Assembly (NCBI GenBank): GCA_035294465.1
Contig: DATGKW010000042.1
Coordinates: 1 to 31,082 of the forward strand
Direction of reading: 5' to 3'
Length of the DNA: 31,082 nt
Source of the DNA: Paraktedonobacter sp035294465
Lineage (GTDB): Bacteria > Chloroflexota > Ktedonobacteria > Ktedonobacterales > Ktedonobacteraceae
This document shows, in pieces, positions 1-6,813 of the stretch (its first letter is position 1; every line of letters starts with the position of its first letter). The notes below the pieces were generated by a model. That model saw nothing but the letters and a program-made list of their open reading frames with translations. It did not search any database and was not told the DNA's origin. Made by a program: the position numbers and the translations under genes.

Positions 1-18
1 AGCTCACCTGAAAGATAT

Positions 19-549
19 TTAGATTGGTGTCCCTTTTTTGTCGAACTGGCCGCGAATCAGCGAAATTTCGCCGTAATGAGTAAAAGGATGTGAAATGCAT
101 ACCTGACCAATGGCCAGTATTGCTGGCATTTCCCCCAGAGGCTTTATTCTCACTGTGCGCGCCGAAAGTTCGGCTCCTCCATCGGTAATCCCGGCCAGGT
201 AAGCTTCGTACTCGCTCCAGACCTCTTCGGCATAGACCATAAGGAGTTCAGGATTGTGGATGCGGAGGGTCTGAGCCTCCTCTGTGCTCATGCCGGTGCC
301 CTGCACACGCGGAGGCAGATTCAGGCGCTCATGCCATTTGCCCTCGCTCCAGATAGTCGGACGGCCCTGTAAAATAAAGCGCAGAATGTTATCTTCTGTG
401 CGCGCGACATGCCAGAGCAGGAAAGCTATAGTGTTGCCATTGCCCGCCGGCAGCGTGTTCCATTCCTCTACAGTCAGGTCACTGACCGCTTCACGCATCC
501 AGACGTGCAGGCGCTTCTGCTCGTAGCGAAAGAAGTCGATGATATCCAT
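19..549 (-). CDS. DinB-like (DinB_2 superfamily) protein
   Basis: A 176-residue protein of the DinB/YfiT four-helix-bundle type. These proteins usually bind a divalent metal and several act as thiol-dependent S-transferases, but no substrate can be named here. The three histidines expected to hold the metal are visible: H47 in LLWHVARTEDN, and H154 and H158 in HPFTHYGEISLIRG. The length is normal for the family. The ATG is preceded by GGAGG six bases upstream, so the start is secure. It is the last of four minus-strand genes, about 90 bases downstream of the HIT gene and separated from it by a hairpin, so it may have its own transcript. Family assignment is firm; function is unknown. Confidence 0.85.
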   Translation of the reverse strand: MDIIDFFRYEQKRLHVWMREAVSDLTVEEWNTLPAGNGNTIAFLLWHVARTEDNILRFILQGRPTIWSEGKWHERLNLPPRVQGTGMSTEEAQTLRIHNPELLMVYAEEVWSEYEAYLAGITDGGAELSARTVRIKPLGEMPAILAIGQVCISHPFTHYGEISLIRGQFDKKGTPI

Positions 550-580
550 GGCGATCCTCCGTTGGCTGTTTGCTGGGTAG

Positions 581-623
581 CATTTCCTCGTGATATCGTA
601 TCACATGAGGTTCGTCGGAAATG
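581..623 (-). terminator. Imperfect hairpin between the HIT and dinB-like genes
   Basis: The outer arms CATTTCC and GGAAATG pair, then CCTC with GAGG, then GTGATA with TATCAC around a three-base TCG loop. The structure begins 17 bases after the stop of the HIT gene and lies upstream of the dinB-like gene. There is no U-tract. A terminator or processing hairpin is inferred from position only. Confidence 0.45.
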
Positions 624-639
624 ATGATTGCGGCAAAGC

Positions 640-1143
640 TCACTTCGTCTCGCTTTTCACTGTTGCGATAGCCTGCCGGAGCTGGCGATAGACGTTGTCC
701 AGGTGCTCAGGCATGACCTTGACATCAGCGATAACCGGCATAAAATTCGTATCCCCGTTCCAGCGTGGAACGACGTGGAGGTGCATATGCTCAGCGAAGC
801 CAGCACCGGCAACCTTGCCTTCGTTGATGCCCATGTTAAAGCCATCGGGATTCATCGCCAGGCGGAGCGCGCTGAGGGCGAGCTGGACCTGAGCCATCAA
901 GTCGGCCAGCGAGGCGGCGTCGAGATAAGAAATGCTGCTGACATGTTGATAGGGAGCGACCATCAGATGCCCATTGTTATAGGGATAGAGATTGAGCATC
1001 ATAAAACAATGCTCGCTGCGATGGAGGATATAGTTCTCCTCATCGCGGTTTGCCGCTGGTTTTGCGCAAAAAATGCACTCGTTGGGTAGTGGAGCTTGCG
1101 GCGCAATATACGCCATACGCCAGGGCGCCCATAAATTTTCCAT
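640..1143 (-). CDS. HIT family nucleotide hydrolase/phosphorylase
   Basis: A 167-residue histidine-triad protein. The catalytic triad H119-x-H121-x-H123 is present in EHMHLHVVPRW; the central histidine attacks the alpha-phosphate of a nucleotide substrate. The MENLWAPWRMAYI opening and the C23-x-x-C26 pair are typical of the Ap4A-type HIT branch with a structural zinc, so a diadenosine polyphosphate or AMP-conjugate substrate is likely; this is inferred from the family. The ATG has only a weak AGGG two bases upstream, and an extended -10 element ends at position 1150, so the transcript may begin at the start codon itself. No domain is missing. Confidence 0.9.
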   Translation of the reverse strand: MENLWAPWRMAYIAPQAPLPNECIFCAKPAANRDEENYILHRSEHCFMMLNLYPYNNGHLMVAPYQHVSSISYLDAASLADLMAQVQLALSALRLAMNPDGFNMGINEGKVAGAGFAEHMHLHVVPRWNGDTNFMPVIADVKVMPEHLDNVYRQLRQAIATVKSETK

Positions 1144-1149
1144 AGCCCT

Positions 1150-1158
1150 AGTATAGCA
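1150..1158 (-). promoter_or_regulatory. Extended -10 promoter of the HIT gene
   Basis: The minus strand reads TGCTATACT, a TGn extension plus a 5/6 match to TATAAT. The expected transcription start seven bases downstream falls on the A of the ATG at 1143. No good -35 is visible. Confidence 0.45.
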
Positions 1159-1167
1159 TACCCGGAT

Positions 1168-1560
1168 CTAGTGAGCAGCCTCGTTCGCGAGTATTTCCAT
1201 GCTGGATTCTGTCGTCGGCTGATCGGGCAGGCTAATCCATGCCTCCGCCCAGCGATGGATAGCCTCGATCACGGGCTTGAGAGCCTGTCCTTTATCAGTA
1301 AGGTGGTACTCGACGCGTACAGGGATCTGAGGATAGACGATGCGTTCGACGATCCCTTCTTGTTCCAGTTCGCGCAGGCGGTCGCTTAAGACGCGGTCGG
1401 AGAGACCCTCTACAGCCGCGGTCATCTCGCAAAAGCGCTGGGGTCCCTGCATCAGCCTATCGAGAATCAGGCCGGTCCAGCGTTTGCCGAGTAATTGAAC
1501 TGCGTGCTCGTAGCGTGGACACATAGATTGATTCGTGCTGTGTATTTCTGCTGCCTTCAT
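1168..1560 (-). CDS. HxlR family winged-helix transcriptional regulator
   Basis: A 130-residue HxlR/YodB-type MarR-like repressor. The family core is clear: CPRYEHAVQLLGKRWTGLIL at the N-terminus, then the helix-turn-helix GLSDRVLSDRLRELEQEGIVER and the wing region VRVEYHLTDKGQAL. The N-terminal cysteine preceding P is the conserved redox-sensing cysteine in YodB/HypR-type members, so a thiol or electrophile signal is possible. An upstream in-frame ATG at 1617 would give 149 residues, but GGAGG lies four bases before the ATG at 1560 and the predicted transcript starts near 1624, so 1560 is preferred. A dyad inside its own promoter suggests autoregulation. Its other targets are unknown. Confidence 0.88.
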   Translation of the reverse strand: MKAAEIHSTNQSMCPRYEHAVQLLGKRWTGLILDRLMQGPQRFCEMTAAVEGLSDRVLSDRLRELEQEGIVERIVYPQIPVRVEYHLTDKGQALKPVIEAIHRWAEAWISLPDQPTTESSMEILANEAAH

Positions 1561-1630
1561 CGGACCTCCGACCTTGCCCTGCTGGGGTAAGGTCCAGCAA
1601 TGGCCAATATGTATCAATGAATGTAATAGT

Positions 1631-1659
1631 AGTATAACATGACTTCAGCTCTGAAGCAA
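1631..1659 (-). promoter_or_regulatory. Promoter of the HxlR gene with embedded dyad operator
   Basis: On the minus strand TTGCTT (1654-1659) and TATACT (1631-1636) are separated by 17 bases. A 6-2-6 inverted repeat, CTTCAG-AG-CTGAAG, covers 1643-1656, overlapping the -35 end and most of the spacer. This is where a repressor would block RNA polymerase, so it is a good candidate for HxlR self-regulation. Confidence 0.55.
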
Positions 1660-1698
1660 CCACTGTAACTATATTAAAGTAAGGAAAGGAACAGTAGC

Positions 1699-2208
1699 TC
1701 AGTCGTGAACGGTCTCACTTTGCCATTCGCAGGTCTCAGGGATCGCTTTCTTCAGCGCTTCGGCCAGGGCATCGAGGTCGGTCACGTCGTCGCGATAGAC
1801 CGCCCAGGCTTTGGCCTTTTCCTGGGGAGTAGCTGGCTTGCGAAAGACGGTGAGGCCAATGCGCTTCCCATTGGGAAAAAACTCCTCCTTAATGCGCGTC
1901 AGATTCTCCCAGCGGATCTCGATCACCTCGCCCTTTTTGCTACGTTTGACCAGGGCCTCCTTTTCCAGGCAAATCGTAAAAGGAACGGGAGCTATCAGGC
2001 GCAAGTAGTAGACGAAGCCGGCAATAAACAGAACGGCAGCAATGGTACTGCCCACAGCAGAGCCGCCCTGAAAAATACCCTCGCGAATCGCGATCCAGAG
2101 GACCAATGCGAGCAGGAAGATCACGCCAGATATCGTGGCGATACGTTTAAAAGGACTGAGACCGGGACCGATAAAGACCTGTTCTTGCGCGGTCGCAGGT
2201 GATGTCAT
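1699..2208 (-). CDS. Small membrane protein with a PH-like cytoplasmic domain
   Basis: A 169-residue protein that I do not recognise as a named family. It has two predicted transmembrane helices (ISGVIFLLALVLWIAI and GSTIAAVLFIAGFVYYL), followed by a hydrophilic domain of about 100 residues. The pattern of the domain (FTICLEKEALVKRSKKGEVIEIRWENL, given here as a run of short strands) resembles bacterial PH-like/YcxB domains, which would make it membrane-associated on the cytoplasmic face. GGAG eight bases before the ATG at 2208 marks the start. A longer in-frame start at 2253 would lie at the predicted transcription start and is unlikely. Divergent from the ROK gene. Confidence 0.7.
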   Translation of the reverse strand: MTSPATAQEQVFIGPGLSPFKRIATISGVIFLLALVLWIAIREGIFQGGSAVGSTIAAVLFIAGFVYYLRLIAPVPFTICLEKEALVKRSKKGEVIEIRWENLTRIKEEFFPNGKRIGLTVFRKPATPQEKAKAWAVYRDDVTDLDALAEALKKAIPETCEWQSETVHD

Positions 2209-2258
2209 ACAAAAGCTCCAAAGACTATCAATACCTACTTTGACTTCCAGCATATTGT

Positions 2259-2267
2259 ATCATACCA
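2259..2267 (-). promoter_or_regulatory. Extended -10 of the small membrane protein gene
   Basis: The minus strand reads TGGTATGAT, a TGn extension followed by a 5/6 match to TATAAT. No convincing -35 is seen. Transcription would begin near 2252, which excludes the 2253 start codon of the downstream gene. Confidence 0.45.
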
Positions 2268-2344
2268 GAAAATCTCCGAGTGGCGCGATGGTGTAAGGAA
2301 AAACTGGCCCAAAAAACGAAATCGTAGCTTCTCCCGCCCTCATA

Positions 2345-2353
2345 TGGTATACT
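2345..2353 (+). promoter_or_regulatory. Extended -10 of the ROK-kinase unit
   Basis: The plus strand reads TGGTATACT, a TGn extension plus TATACT, in the 262-base divergent gap before the ROK gene. No good -35 is present. It would give a leader of about 110 bases. The rest of the gap holds only the opposing promoter at 2259-2267. Confidence 0.45.
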
Positions 2354-2470
2354 AACTTGGCTACTTACGTATCTTTACGAGAAAACAATCGACCAGCTTA
2401 GGTATAGAACTTTCCCGCCTCAGCGACGAGAGCATTAGCGCGTGGATAGCAAAAGAGGGAGACCCGCGGC

Positions 2471-3571
2471 ATGGCTACATCGAGAATTCCTGGGCGTTCA
2501 GAAGGGACACCTGTAATGCAGAGGCAATCAGGGCCATTGGTAACAACGAGAACGACAGGGAAATTGCTGGCTACTCAGGGCTATGTGGTGGGAATAGAGA
2601 TGAGTGGCAACGGATTGCGGCAGACAGTCGCGCTGGCTAACCTTGAAGGCAAGATCTTGCGCAAGATCCGCCGGTCCCTGGATCATGTGCCGGATATCAA
2701 GAGCGTGTTGAGCCTGATTGATGAAATGCTGGACGACGTGGCAGATCCGGAGTACTTGCAGGATGGGCGGGTTTTGCGCGTAGGCGCGGCGGTGGGAGGA
2801 TTGGTCGATGCCAGGCACGGACTTGTGCGCAGGTTATATCATGCCCATGAATGGCAGAATTTTTCACTCCAGGACTATATGGCCGAAAGGCTTGAAGCCC
2901 CCTGTATAATAGACAACAATGCAAATGCAGCGGCCCTGGCGGAAGTGGAATATGGCGCCCTGGCGGAAGAGGGGAACGGGAATCGGAAAAGCGAACAGGT
3001 CGCGCTCTATGTAGGATTGGGACAGGGAATTGGTGGAGCACTGGTAGTCAACGGGCGTATCTATCACGGAGCTTCGTCCACAGCAGGCGAGATCGGGCAC
3101 ATGCTGGTCAAAGAGCATGGCCTGAAGTGTTCATGTGGTGGATTTGGGCACCTGGAGACAATCGCATCAGCCCAGGCTATCGTGCGGCGAATGATCGGTC
3201 TTTCGATTGAACACCCAGAATCCGAAGAAGCGATACGCCGGATAACGGGATCGCGGGCGGAGAGGATCACAGCAGAGCAGGTATTCAGGCTGGCAGAGGA
3301 GGGTGACAGGGTAGCCCGACAGGTGGTAGATGAAGTGCAGACCTATCTGGGCATGGCTCTGGCGAATATCATCCACCTGGTCAATCCGAGCATCATTATT
3401 TTAGGCGGGCAGGTAGCGCAGGTGGGAGATTTGTTAATAGCTCCCTTGAGAGCCTGTATTCATGATTTGTGCCTGGAAGAGGCTCGCGAATCGGTGCGCA
3501 TTGTGCAGGGAAAGCTGGGTGCCGAAGCGAACATTGTGGGAGCAATCACTTTAGCGCTCCAGGACTTATGA
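2471..3571 (+). CDS. ROK family protein, probably non-catalytic
   Basis: A 366-residue ROK (repressor/ORF/kinase) protein without the N-terminal helix-turn-helix of ROK repressors. The fold is complete: phosphate-binding region GIEMSGNGLRQTVALA (41-56), GLGQGIGGALV (182-192) and the zinc segment with H210, C220 and C222, where the usual third cysteine is H227. Active ROK sugar kinases carry N-D-A-N with a catalytic aspartate; here it reads D148-N149-N150-A-N, so the base is asparagine, and the DIGGT loop is also altered. A sugar-binding or regulatory role is therefore more likely than phosphorylation. GGGAG nine bases upstream supports the ATG at 2471; an ATG at 2516 is an alternative. It is followed after 19 bases by a kinase-like gene. 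Confidence 0.85.
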   Translation: MATSRIPGRSEGTPVMQRQSGPLVTTRTTGKLLATQGYVVGIEMSGNGLRQTVALANLEGKILRKIRRSLDHVPDIKSVLSLIDEMLDDVADPEYLQDGRVLRVGAAVGGLVDARHGLVRRLYHAHEWQNFSLQDYMAERLEAPCIIDNNANAAALAEVEYGALAEEGNGNRKSEQVALYVGLGQGIGGALVVNGRIYHGASSTAGEIGHMLVKEHGLKCSCGGFGHLETIASAQAIVRRMIGLSIEHPESEEAIRRITGSRAERITAEQVFRLAEEGDRVARQVVDEVQTYLGMALANIIHLVNPSIIILGGQVAQVGDLLIAPLRACIHDLCLEEARESVRIVQGKLGAEANIVGAITLALQDL

Positions 3572-3590
3572 AAGTATTACGAGGCAAACT

Positions 3591-4691
3591 GTGGAAACAG
3601 GTCGGGTTATTAATGGGCGTTACCTGTTACAACGCCTGATTACGCAGACAGCTTTTTGTGCTGTTTATCAGGGAACGGACCAAAGGTTGCAGCGCTCAGT
3701 AGCCGTCAAATCGGTGCTCGCTTCTCAAATCCCAATCTATAAAGCGTCTATTAAAATGACGGCAAACTTTTCCCACCAGCACATTCTTGGTCTCTATGAC
3801 TTGATCATCGAACCAGAATCCCTGTATGTAGTGCAGGAGTATGTTGAAGGGGATAGTTTCGAGGCGCTGGTGCATGGCCAGATGGCTCCCCACGAGATTG
3901 CCGAGGCCGGATGGCAAATTTGTCTGGCTTTGATGTACGCGGGAAGCTCGTCCCGGCGCGTTTGTCATGGAGATCTTACGCCTGCTGCCATTACGCGCGA
4001 TCACCAGGGGATTGTGCGGGTGGGCGGCTTTGCGCTTCCGGCAGATATGGCTTATTTCGAGAAATGGAGCATAATGGGCGGAGAGGGTATAGCCCTGTTG
4101 GAGACGGAGCTACCCTGGGGGCAGCAGAGCGAGGCGCGCAAGGCGGACGATACACGCGCCGTGGGTCTGCTGCTCTATCAGCTCTTGACAGGCTCGCTGG
4201 AGCCGCCGACGGATGGACGGCTGCGTTTCCCGCGCGGCATACCGCCGGAGCTGTGCGAGACTGTTGCGCGGGCTGTAGTACGCCAGCACCCTCAGAATAT
4301 CAATACGCCCGAAGTCCTGTATACTCAACTTAAGGTCCTGGCCGAGGCTCTGGAGCCTGCTCTACCCGCGCCGGTTCTGGAGGAGCCGCTTGTGCGCCAG
4401 TTCTCACCGGCCGGGGTGGGAGTAAGGGGAACGCCAGTGCTGACACCGGCACGCGAAGTCGGACGCGGCCTTCCGCCCTATAGCGGCCAGCTTCCCGCGC
4501 TGGATGCTGCACCTTTCTCCCCGACAGTCGCGAACACAACGTTCAATGCCGCTCGCCAGCAAAATATCTATCCACCTGTTGGGGAAACAAGACAAACCTC
4601 ACCGGCGCTGCTCGTCCTCCTGCTTGGTCTGCTGGCCTTCGGACTCTTCTTCGTAGTGGGCTATTTCCTGGGGCATGCGCTCATACATTAG
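3591..4691 (+). CDS. Membrane-anchored Ser/Thr kinase-like protein, probable pseudokinase
   Basis: A 366-residue protein with a bacterial Hanks-type kinase fold (about 10-260), a proline-rich linker and one C-terminal transmembrane helix (about 337-362) ending a few residues before the stop. The VAVK lysine (K40) and the loop aspartate in HGDLTPAAI (D128) are present. The glycine-rich loop is lost (LITQTAFCAVYQG), the metal-binding asparagine is A133, and DFG reads G146-F147-A148. With no DFG aspartate, phosphotransfer is doubtful. The GTG start has GAGG six bases upstream. It lies 19 bases after the ROK gene, so the pair is probably co-transcribed. Its stop overlaps that of mazG by four bases, tail to tail. 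Confidence 0.85.
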   Translation: METGRVINGRYLLQRLITQTAFCAVYQGTDQRLQRSVAVKSVLASQIPIYKASIKMTANFSHQHILGLYDLIIEPESLYVVQEYVEGDSFEALVHGQMAPHEIAEAGWQICLALMYAGSSSRRVCHGDLTPAAITRDHQGIVRVGGFALPADMAYFEKWSIMGGEGIALLETELPWGQQSEARKADDTRAVGLLLYQLLTGSLEPPTDGRLRFPRGIPPELCETVARAVVRQHPQNINTPEVLYTQLKVLAEALEPALPAPVLEEPLVRQFSPAGVGVRGTPVLTPAREVGRGLPPYSGQLPALDAAPFSPTVANTTFNAARQQNIYPPVGETRQTSPALLVLLLGLLAFGLFFVVGYFLGHALIH

Positions 4692-5011
4692 GTGGTTGGT
4701 GTCCAGCGCTGCGCGTCACGGCTCTGATATTTGCGCATGACTTCCTCGAAAGCCGTATCCAGGTCCACATTGATCGAATTGGCCAGGGAGGCCAGGATGA
4801 AGAGAATATCGGCCATTTCGGTAGCGATGCTGCCCTGAACCTCGCTCGCCTTTTTGGGCTTTTCTCCGTAGGTGTGGTTGATCTCGCGAGCCAGTTCACC
4901 GACCTCCTCGGTCAGGCGAGCCAGGCTGGATAGAGGCGACCAGTAGGTGCTCTGCCACTCTTCTTTAATAAGATGATCGATTGCCTGCTGGATATCTGCC
5001 AGCGTGCGCAT
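4688..5011 (-). CDS. MazG-like nucleotide pyrophosphohydrolase
   Basis: A 107-residue single-domain MazG protein of the all-alpha NTP pyrophosphatase superfamily, which converts NTPs or dNTPs to monophosphates and pyrophosphate, often as house-cleaning of non-canonical nucleotides. The metal-binding pattern is intact: E35-E36-x-x-E39 in TEEVGELAREI, and E65-x-x-D68 in TEMADILF. AGGA lies nine bases before the ATG at 5011; an ATG at 5020 sits directly on the ribosome-binding site and is unlikely. It is the third gene of a minus-strand row after the thioesterase and isoaspartyl peptidase, with a hairpin in between. Its substrate cannot be told from sequence. Confidence 0.88.
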   Translation of the reverse strand: MRTLADIQQAIDHLIKEEWQSTYWSPLSSLARLTEEVGELAREINHTYGEKPKKASEVQGSIATEMADILFILASLANSINVDLDTAFEEVMRKYQSRDAQRWTPTT

Positions 5012-5097
5012 GTGCAACATTCCTTTCCATATATGGTGCTGATTTTATCGAAGGGTATTTGCGGTAGCAATTCCTTCCTATCCATCCTCAACGTTTT

Positions 5098-5143
5098 TTT
5101 CATAGAAAGGCGATTTGTGCCAGGAAAGCACCTCTCTATGAAA
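5098..5143 (-). terminator. Hairpin after the isoaspartyl peptidase gene
   Basis: TTTCATAGA pairs with TCTATGAAA, extended after one A-C mismatch by AGG with CCT, with a smaller TGC/GCA pairing in the loop. It starts 11 bases after the stop codon of the peptidase gene and sits ahead of mazG. On the gene's strand the 3' side runs into A residues, not U, so it is not a textbook intrinsic terminator. Confidence 0.45.
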
Positions 5144-5153
5144 GGGAGGGTTT

Positions 5154-6089
5154 TTAGATGCCCGATATGGGTTCATTCAGCCCTTCGGTCATGTAGGCGT
5201 GAGCCATGTTCTTGCTATTCCAGGCGAAGCCAATCTCGCCGAAGTGATCGACGAGGATCAAGCCGCCGGTACCGGTGGCTCTGGCTCTCAGGAGAGCGAT
5301 AGAGGCTTCGGCAGCTTCACGAGCGGAATGACCCTGCCCTACAAAATCGGCGGCGCTTCTGGCGATCATCAGGCGTACGAAGTCCTCGCCGTGACCGGTG
5401 CAGGAAACCGCAGCCTGCTCATTGGCATAGAATCCACAGCCAACCAGAGGCGAGTCGCCTACGCGACCGGGGTATTTGTTATGGGTGCCGCCGGTAGAGG
5501 TTGCAGCCGCCAGCGCTCCGGTGTTATCAAGCGCGACAGCGCCTACAGTGCCATGCTTCTCTTCTGGGCGCGCCGCCAGCGAGCCAAATTCGCGGCGGAT
5601 CATGCTTGGCTCGCCTTCGGGAGAGTTCCCGCGCGAGGCCAGAGACTCTTTCCAGCGCCGGTACTGGCGTTCGGTGAGCAGATCGTCGAACTTGCAGCGC
5701 GCGATGCCATGTTCAGAGGCAAATTGCTCAGCCCCACGGCCAATGAGCAGAACGTGCGGGCTGAGCAAGACTTCGCGAGCAAGCGAGATGGGATTTTTGA
5801 TCAGCTCGACCCCTGCGACCGCGCCGAGGTTGAGCGTACGGCCCTCCATAATGCCGGCATCAAGCTCGATAGTACCCTCGACAGTCAGACAGGCTCCTGT
5901 GCCGGCGTTGAAAGTAGGATCATCTTCAAGAGCACGCACCGCTGCCTCAACGGCATCGAGCGAGCTACCACCATTCTGAAGAACGCGCCAGCCAATGAGC
6001 GCGGCCTCCTGGCAGCCCTGGCGAGCAATTGCATGGCGATCAGAGGTAATATCCCCGGCTCCCCCATGAACAACAATAGAGATAGGCAT
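5154..6089 (-). CDS. Isoaspartyl peptidase / L-asparaginase (plant-type, Ntn hydrolase)
   Basis: A 311-residue type 2 asparaginase-family precursor that cleaves itself and then hydrolyses isoaspartyl dipeptides or asparagine. The N-terminal PISIVVHGGAG and the cleavage site KHGTVGAVALD are clear; T181 is the expected nucleophile freed by cleavage after G180. The downstream substrate-binding pattern STGGTHNKYPGRVGDSPLVG is intact, as is GTGGLILVD near the C-terminus. A GTG at 6116 would add nine residues, but AGGAG lies nine bases before the ATG at 6089, which is chosen. It follows the thioesterase gene by 30 bases and is probably co-transcribed. Likely role: repair or recycling of damaged aspartyl peptides. 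Confidence 0.93.
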   Translation of the reverse strand: MPISIVVHGGAGDITSDRHAIARQGCQEAALIGWRVLQNGGSSLDAVEAAVRALEDDPTFNAGTGACLTVEGTIELDAGIMEGRTLNLGAVAGVELIKNPISLAREVLLSPHVLLIGRGAEQFASEHGIARCKFDDLLTERQYRRWKESLASRGNSPEGEPSMIRREFGSLAARPEEKHGTVGAVALDNTGALAAATSTGGTHNKYPGRVGDSPLVGCGFYANEQAAVSCTGHGEDFVRLMIARSAADFVGQGHSAREAAEASIALLRARATGTGGLILVDHFGEIGFAWNSKNMAHAYMTEGLNEPISGI

Positions 6090-6119
6090 GGATAATGACT
6101 CCTGACTGATAGGCACGTA

Positions 6120-6584
6120 TTAAGAGGGATTGGCAAAAAGCGGGCTGGCGCTTTCGGGAGCGCGTTCAACAATGGCAATGGTGCAGCGCGAGACGCAGAT
6201 CAGCTTCTCTTCTTCGTCAGTAATGCGCACATCCCAGACATGGGCAGTTCGCCCACGGCGCAGGAGCGTGGCCGTGCCTGTAACCACGCCGTCGCGTTTG
6301 GGACGCAGGTGGCTGGCGTTGATCTCCAGGCCAAAAGCCATTTGATGGACAGGATCAATATTGAGTACGCTTCCTAGCGAGGCCAGAGACTCCGCCAGAG
6401 TGATAGAGATGCCCCCATGCAAGTAGCCAAGTTGCTGGCGATGGTTGGGGCCAATAGGCATGGTGGCGACAACTTTCTCTCTGGTAGCCATGACAAGTTT
6501 GATATCAAGGCTCTCCCAGACGGAGCCTGCACGGGTGCTATTGATGCGGGCAACAAATTCTTCGCTGGAGAATTCCATAGACAT
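6120..6584 (-). CDS. Hotdog-fold thioesterase, PaaI/EntH type
   Basis: A 154-residue single hotdog domain. The motif GYLHGGISITLAESLASLGS matches the HGG loop and catalytic glutamate of the EntH/MenI (YbdB) branch of acyl-CoA thioesterases. DHNA-CoA hydrolysis in menaquinone synthesis is one possible role, but no men genes are nearby, so a general acyl-CoA proofreading role is equally possible. GAGGA five bases before the ATG supports the start. It is the first gene of a minus-strand row with the isoaspartyl peptidase and mazG. A minus-strand TATAAT at 6623-6628 could be its -10, though no matching -35 is seen. Confidence 0.88.
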   Translation of the reverse strand: MSMEFSSEEFVARINSTRAGSVWESLDIKLVMATREKVVATMPIGPNHRQQLGYLHGGISITLAESLASLGSVLNIDPVHQMAFGLEINASHLRPKRDGVVTGTATLLRRGRTAHVWDVRITDEEEKLICVSRCTIAIVERAPESASPLFANPS

Positions 6585-6669
6585 GTTTGTCCTCTCAATC
6601 GGTGGTTCGTATTTATCTCCTCATTATAAAACATAGATAGAGTTCTCTCATTATGGTAATCTTCAATGC

Positions 6670-6698
6670 TTGCCACTTGTCAGGCACTACAGTATAAT
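6670..6698 (+). promoter_or_regulatory. Sigma-70-like promoter of the FHA-ABC gene
   Basis: TTGCCA (6670-6675) and a perfect TATAAT (6693-6698) are separated by 17 bases. Transcription would start near 6705, giving a leader of about 110 bases before the ATG at 6814. This is one of the best promoter matches in the window. Confidence 0.7.
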
Positions 6699-6813
6699 TG
6701 CCTGAGAAAATAGAGACTGCTACGCGTTCATACAGTATAGCCAGCAGATATGATCTAAATAAATCGTCCTGGTTTTATTCGTCTCGCTATTTCGACAGTC
6801 TGAGGAGACTTTT

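Noticed and set aside
5199..6095. 298-codon open frame on the plus strand
   Set aside because: Antisense to the isoaspartyl peptidase gene, with no start signal or recognisable domain.
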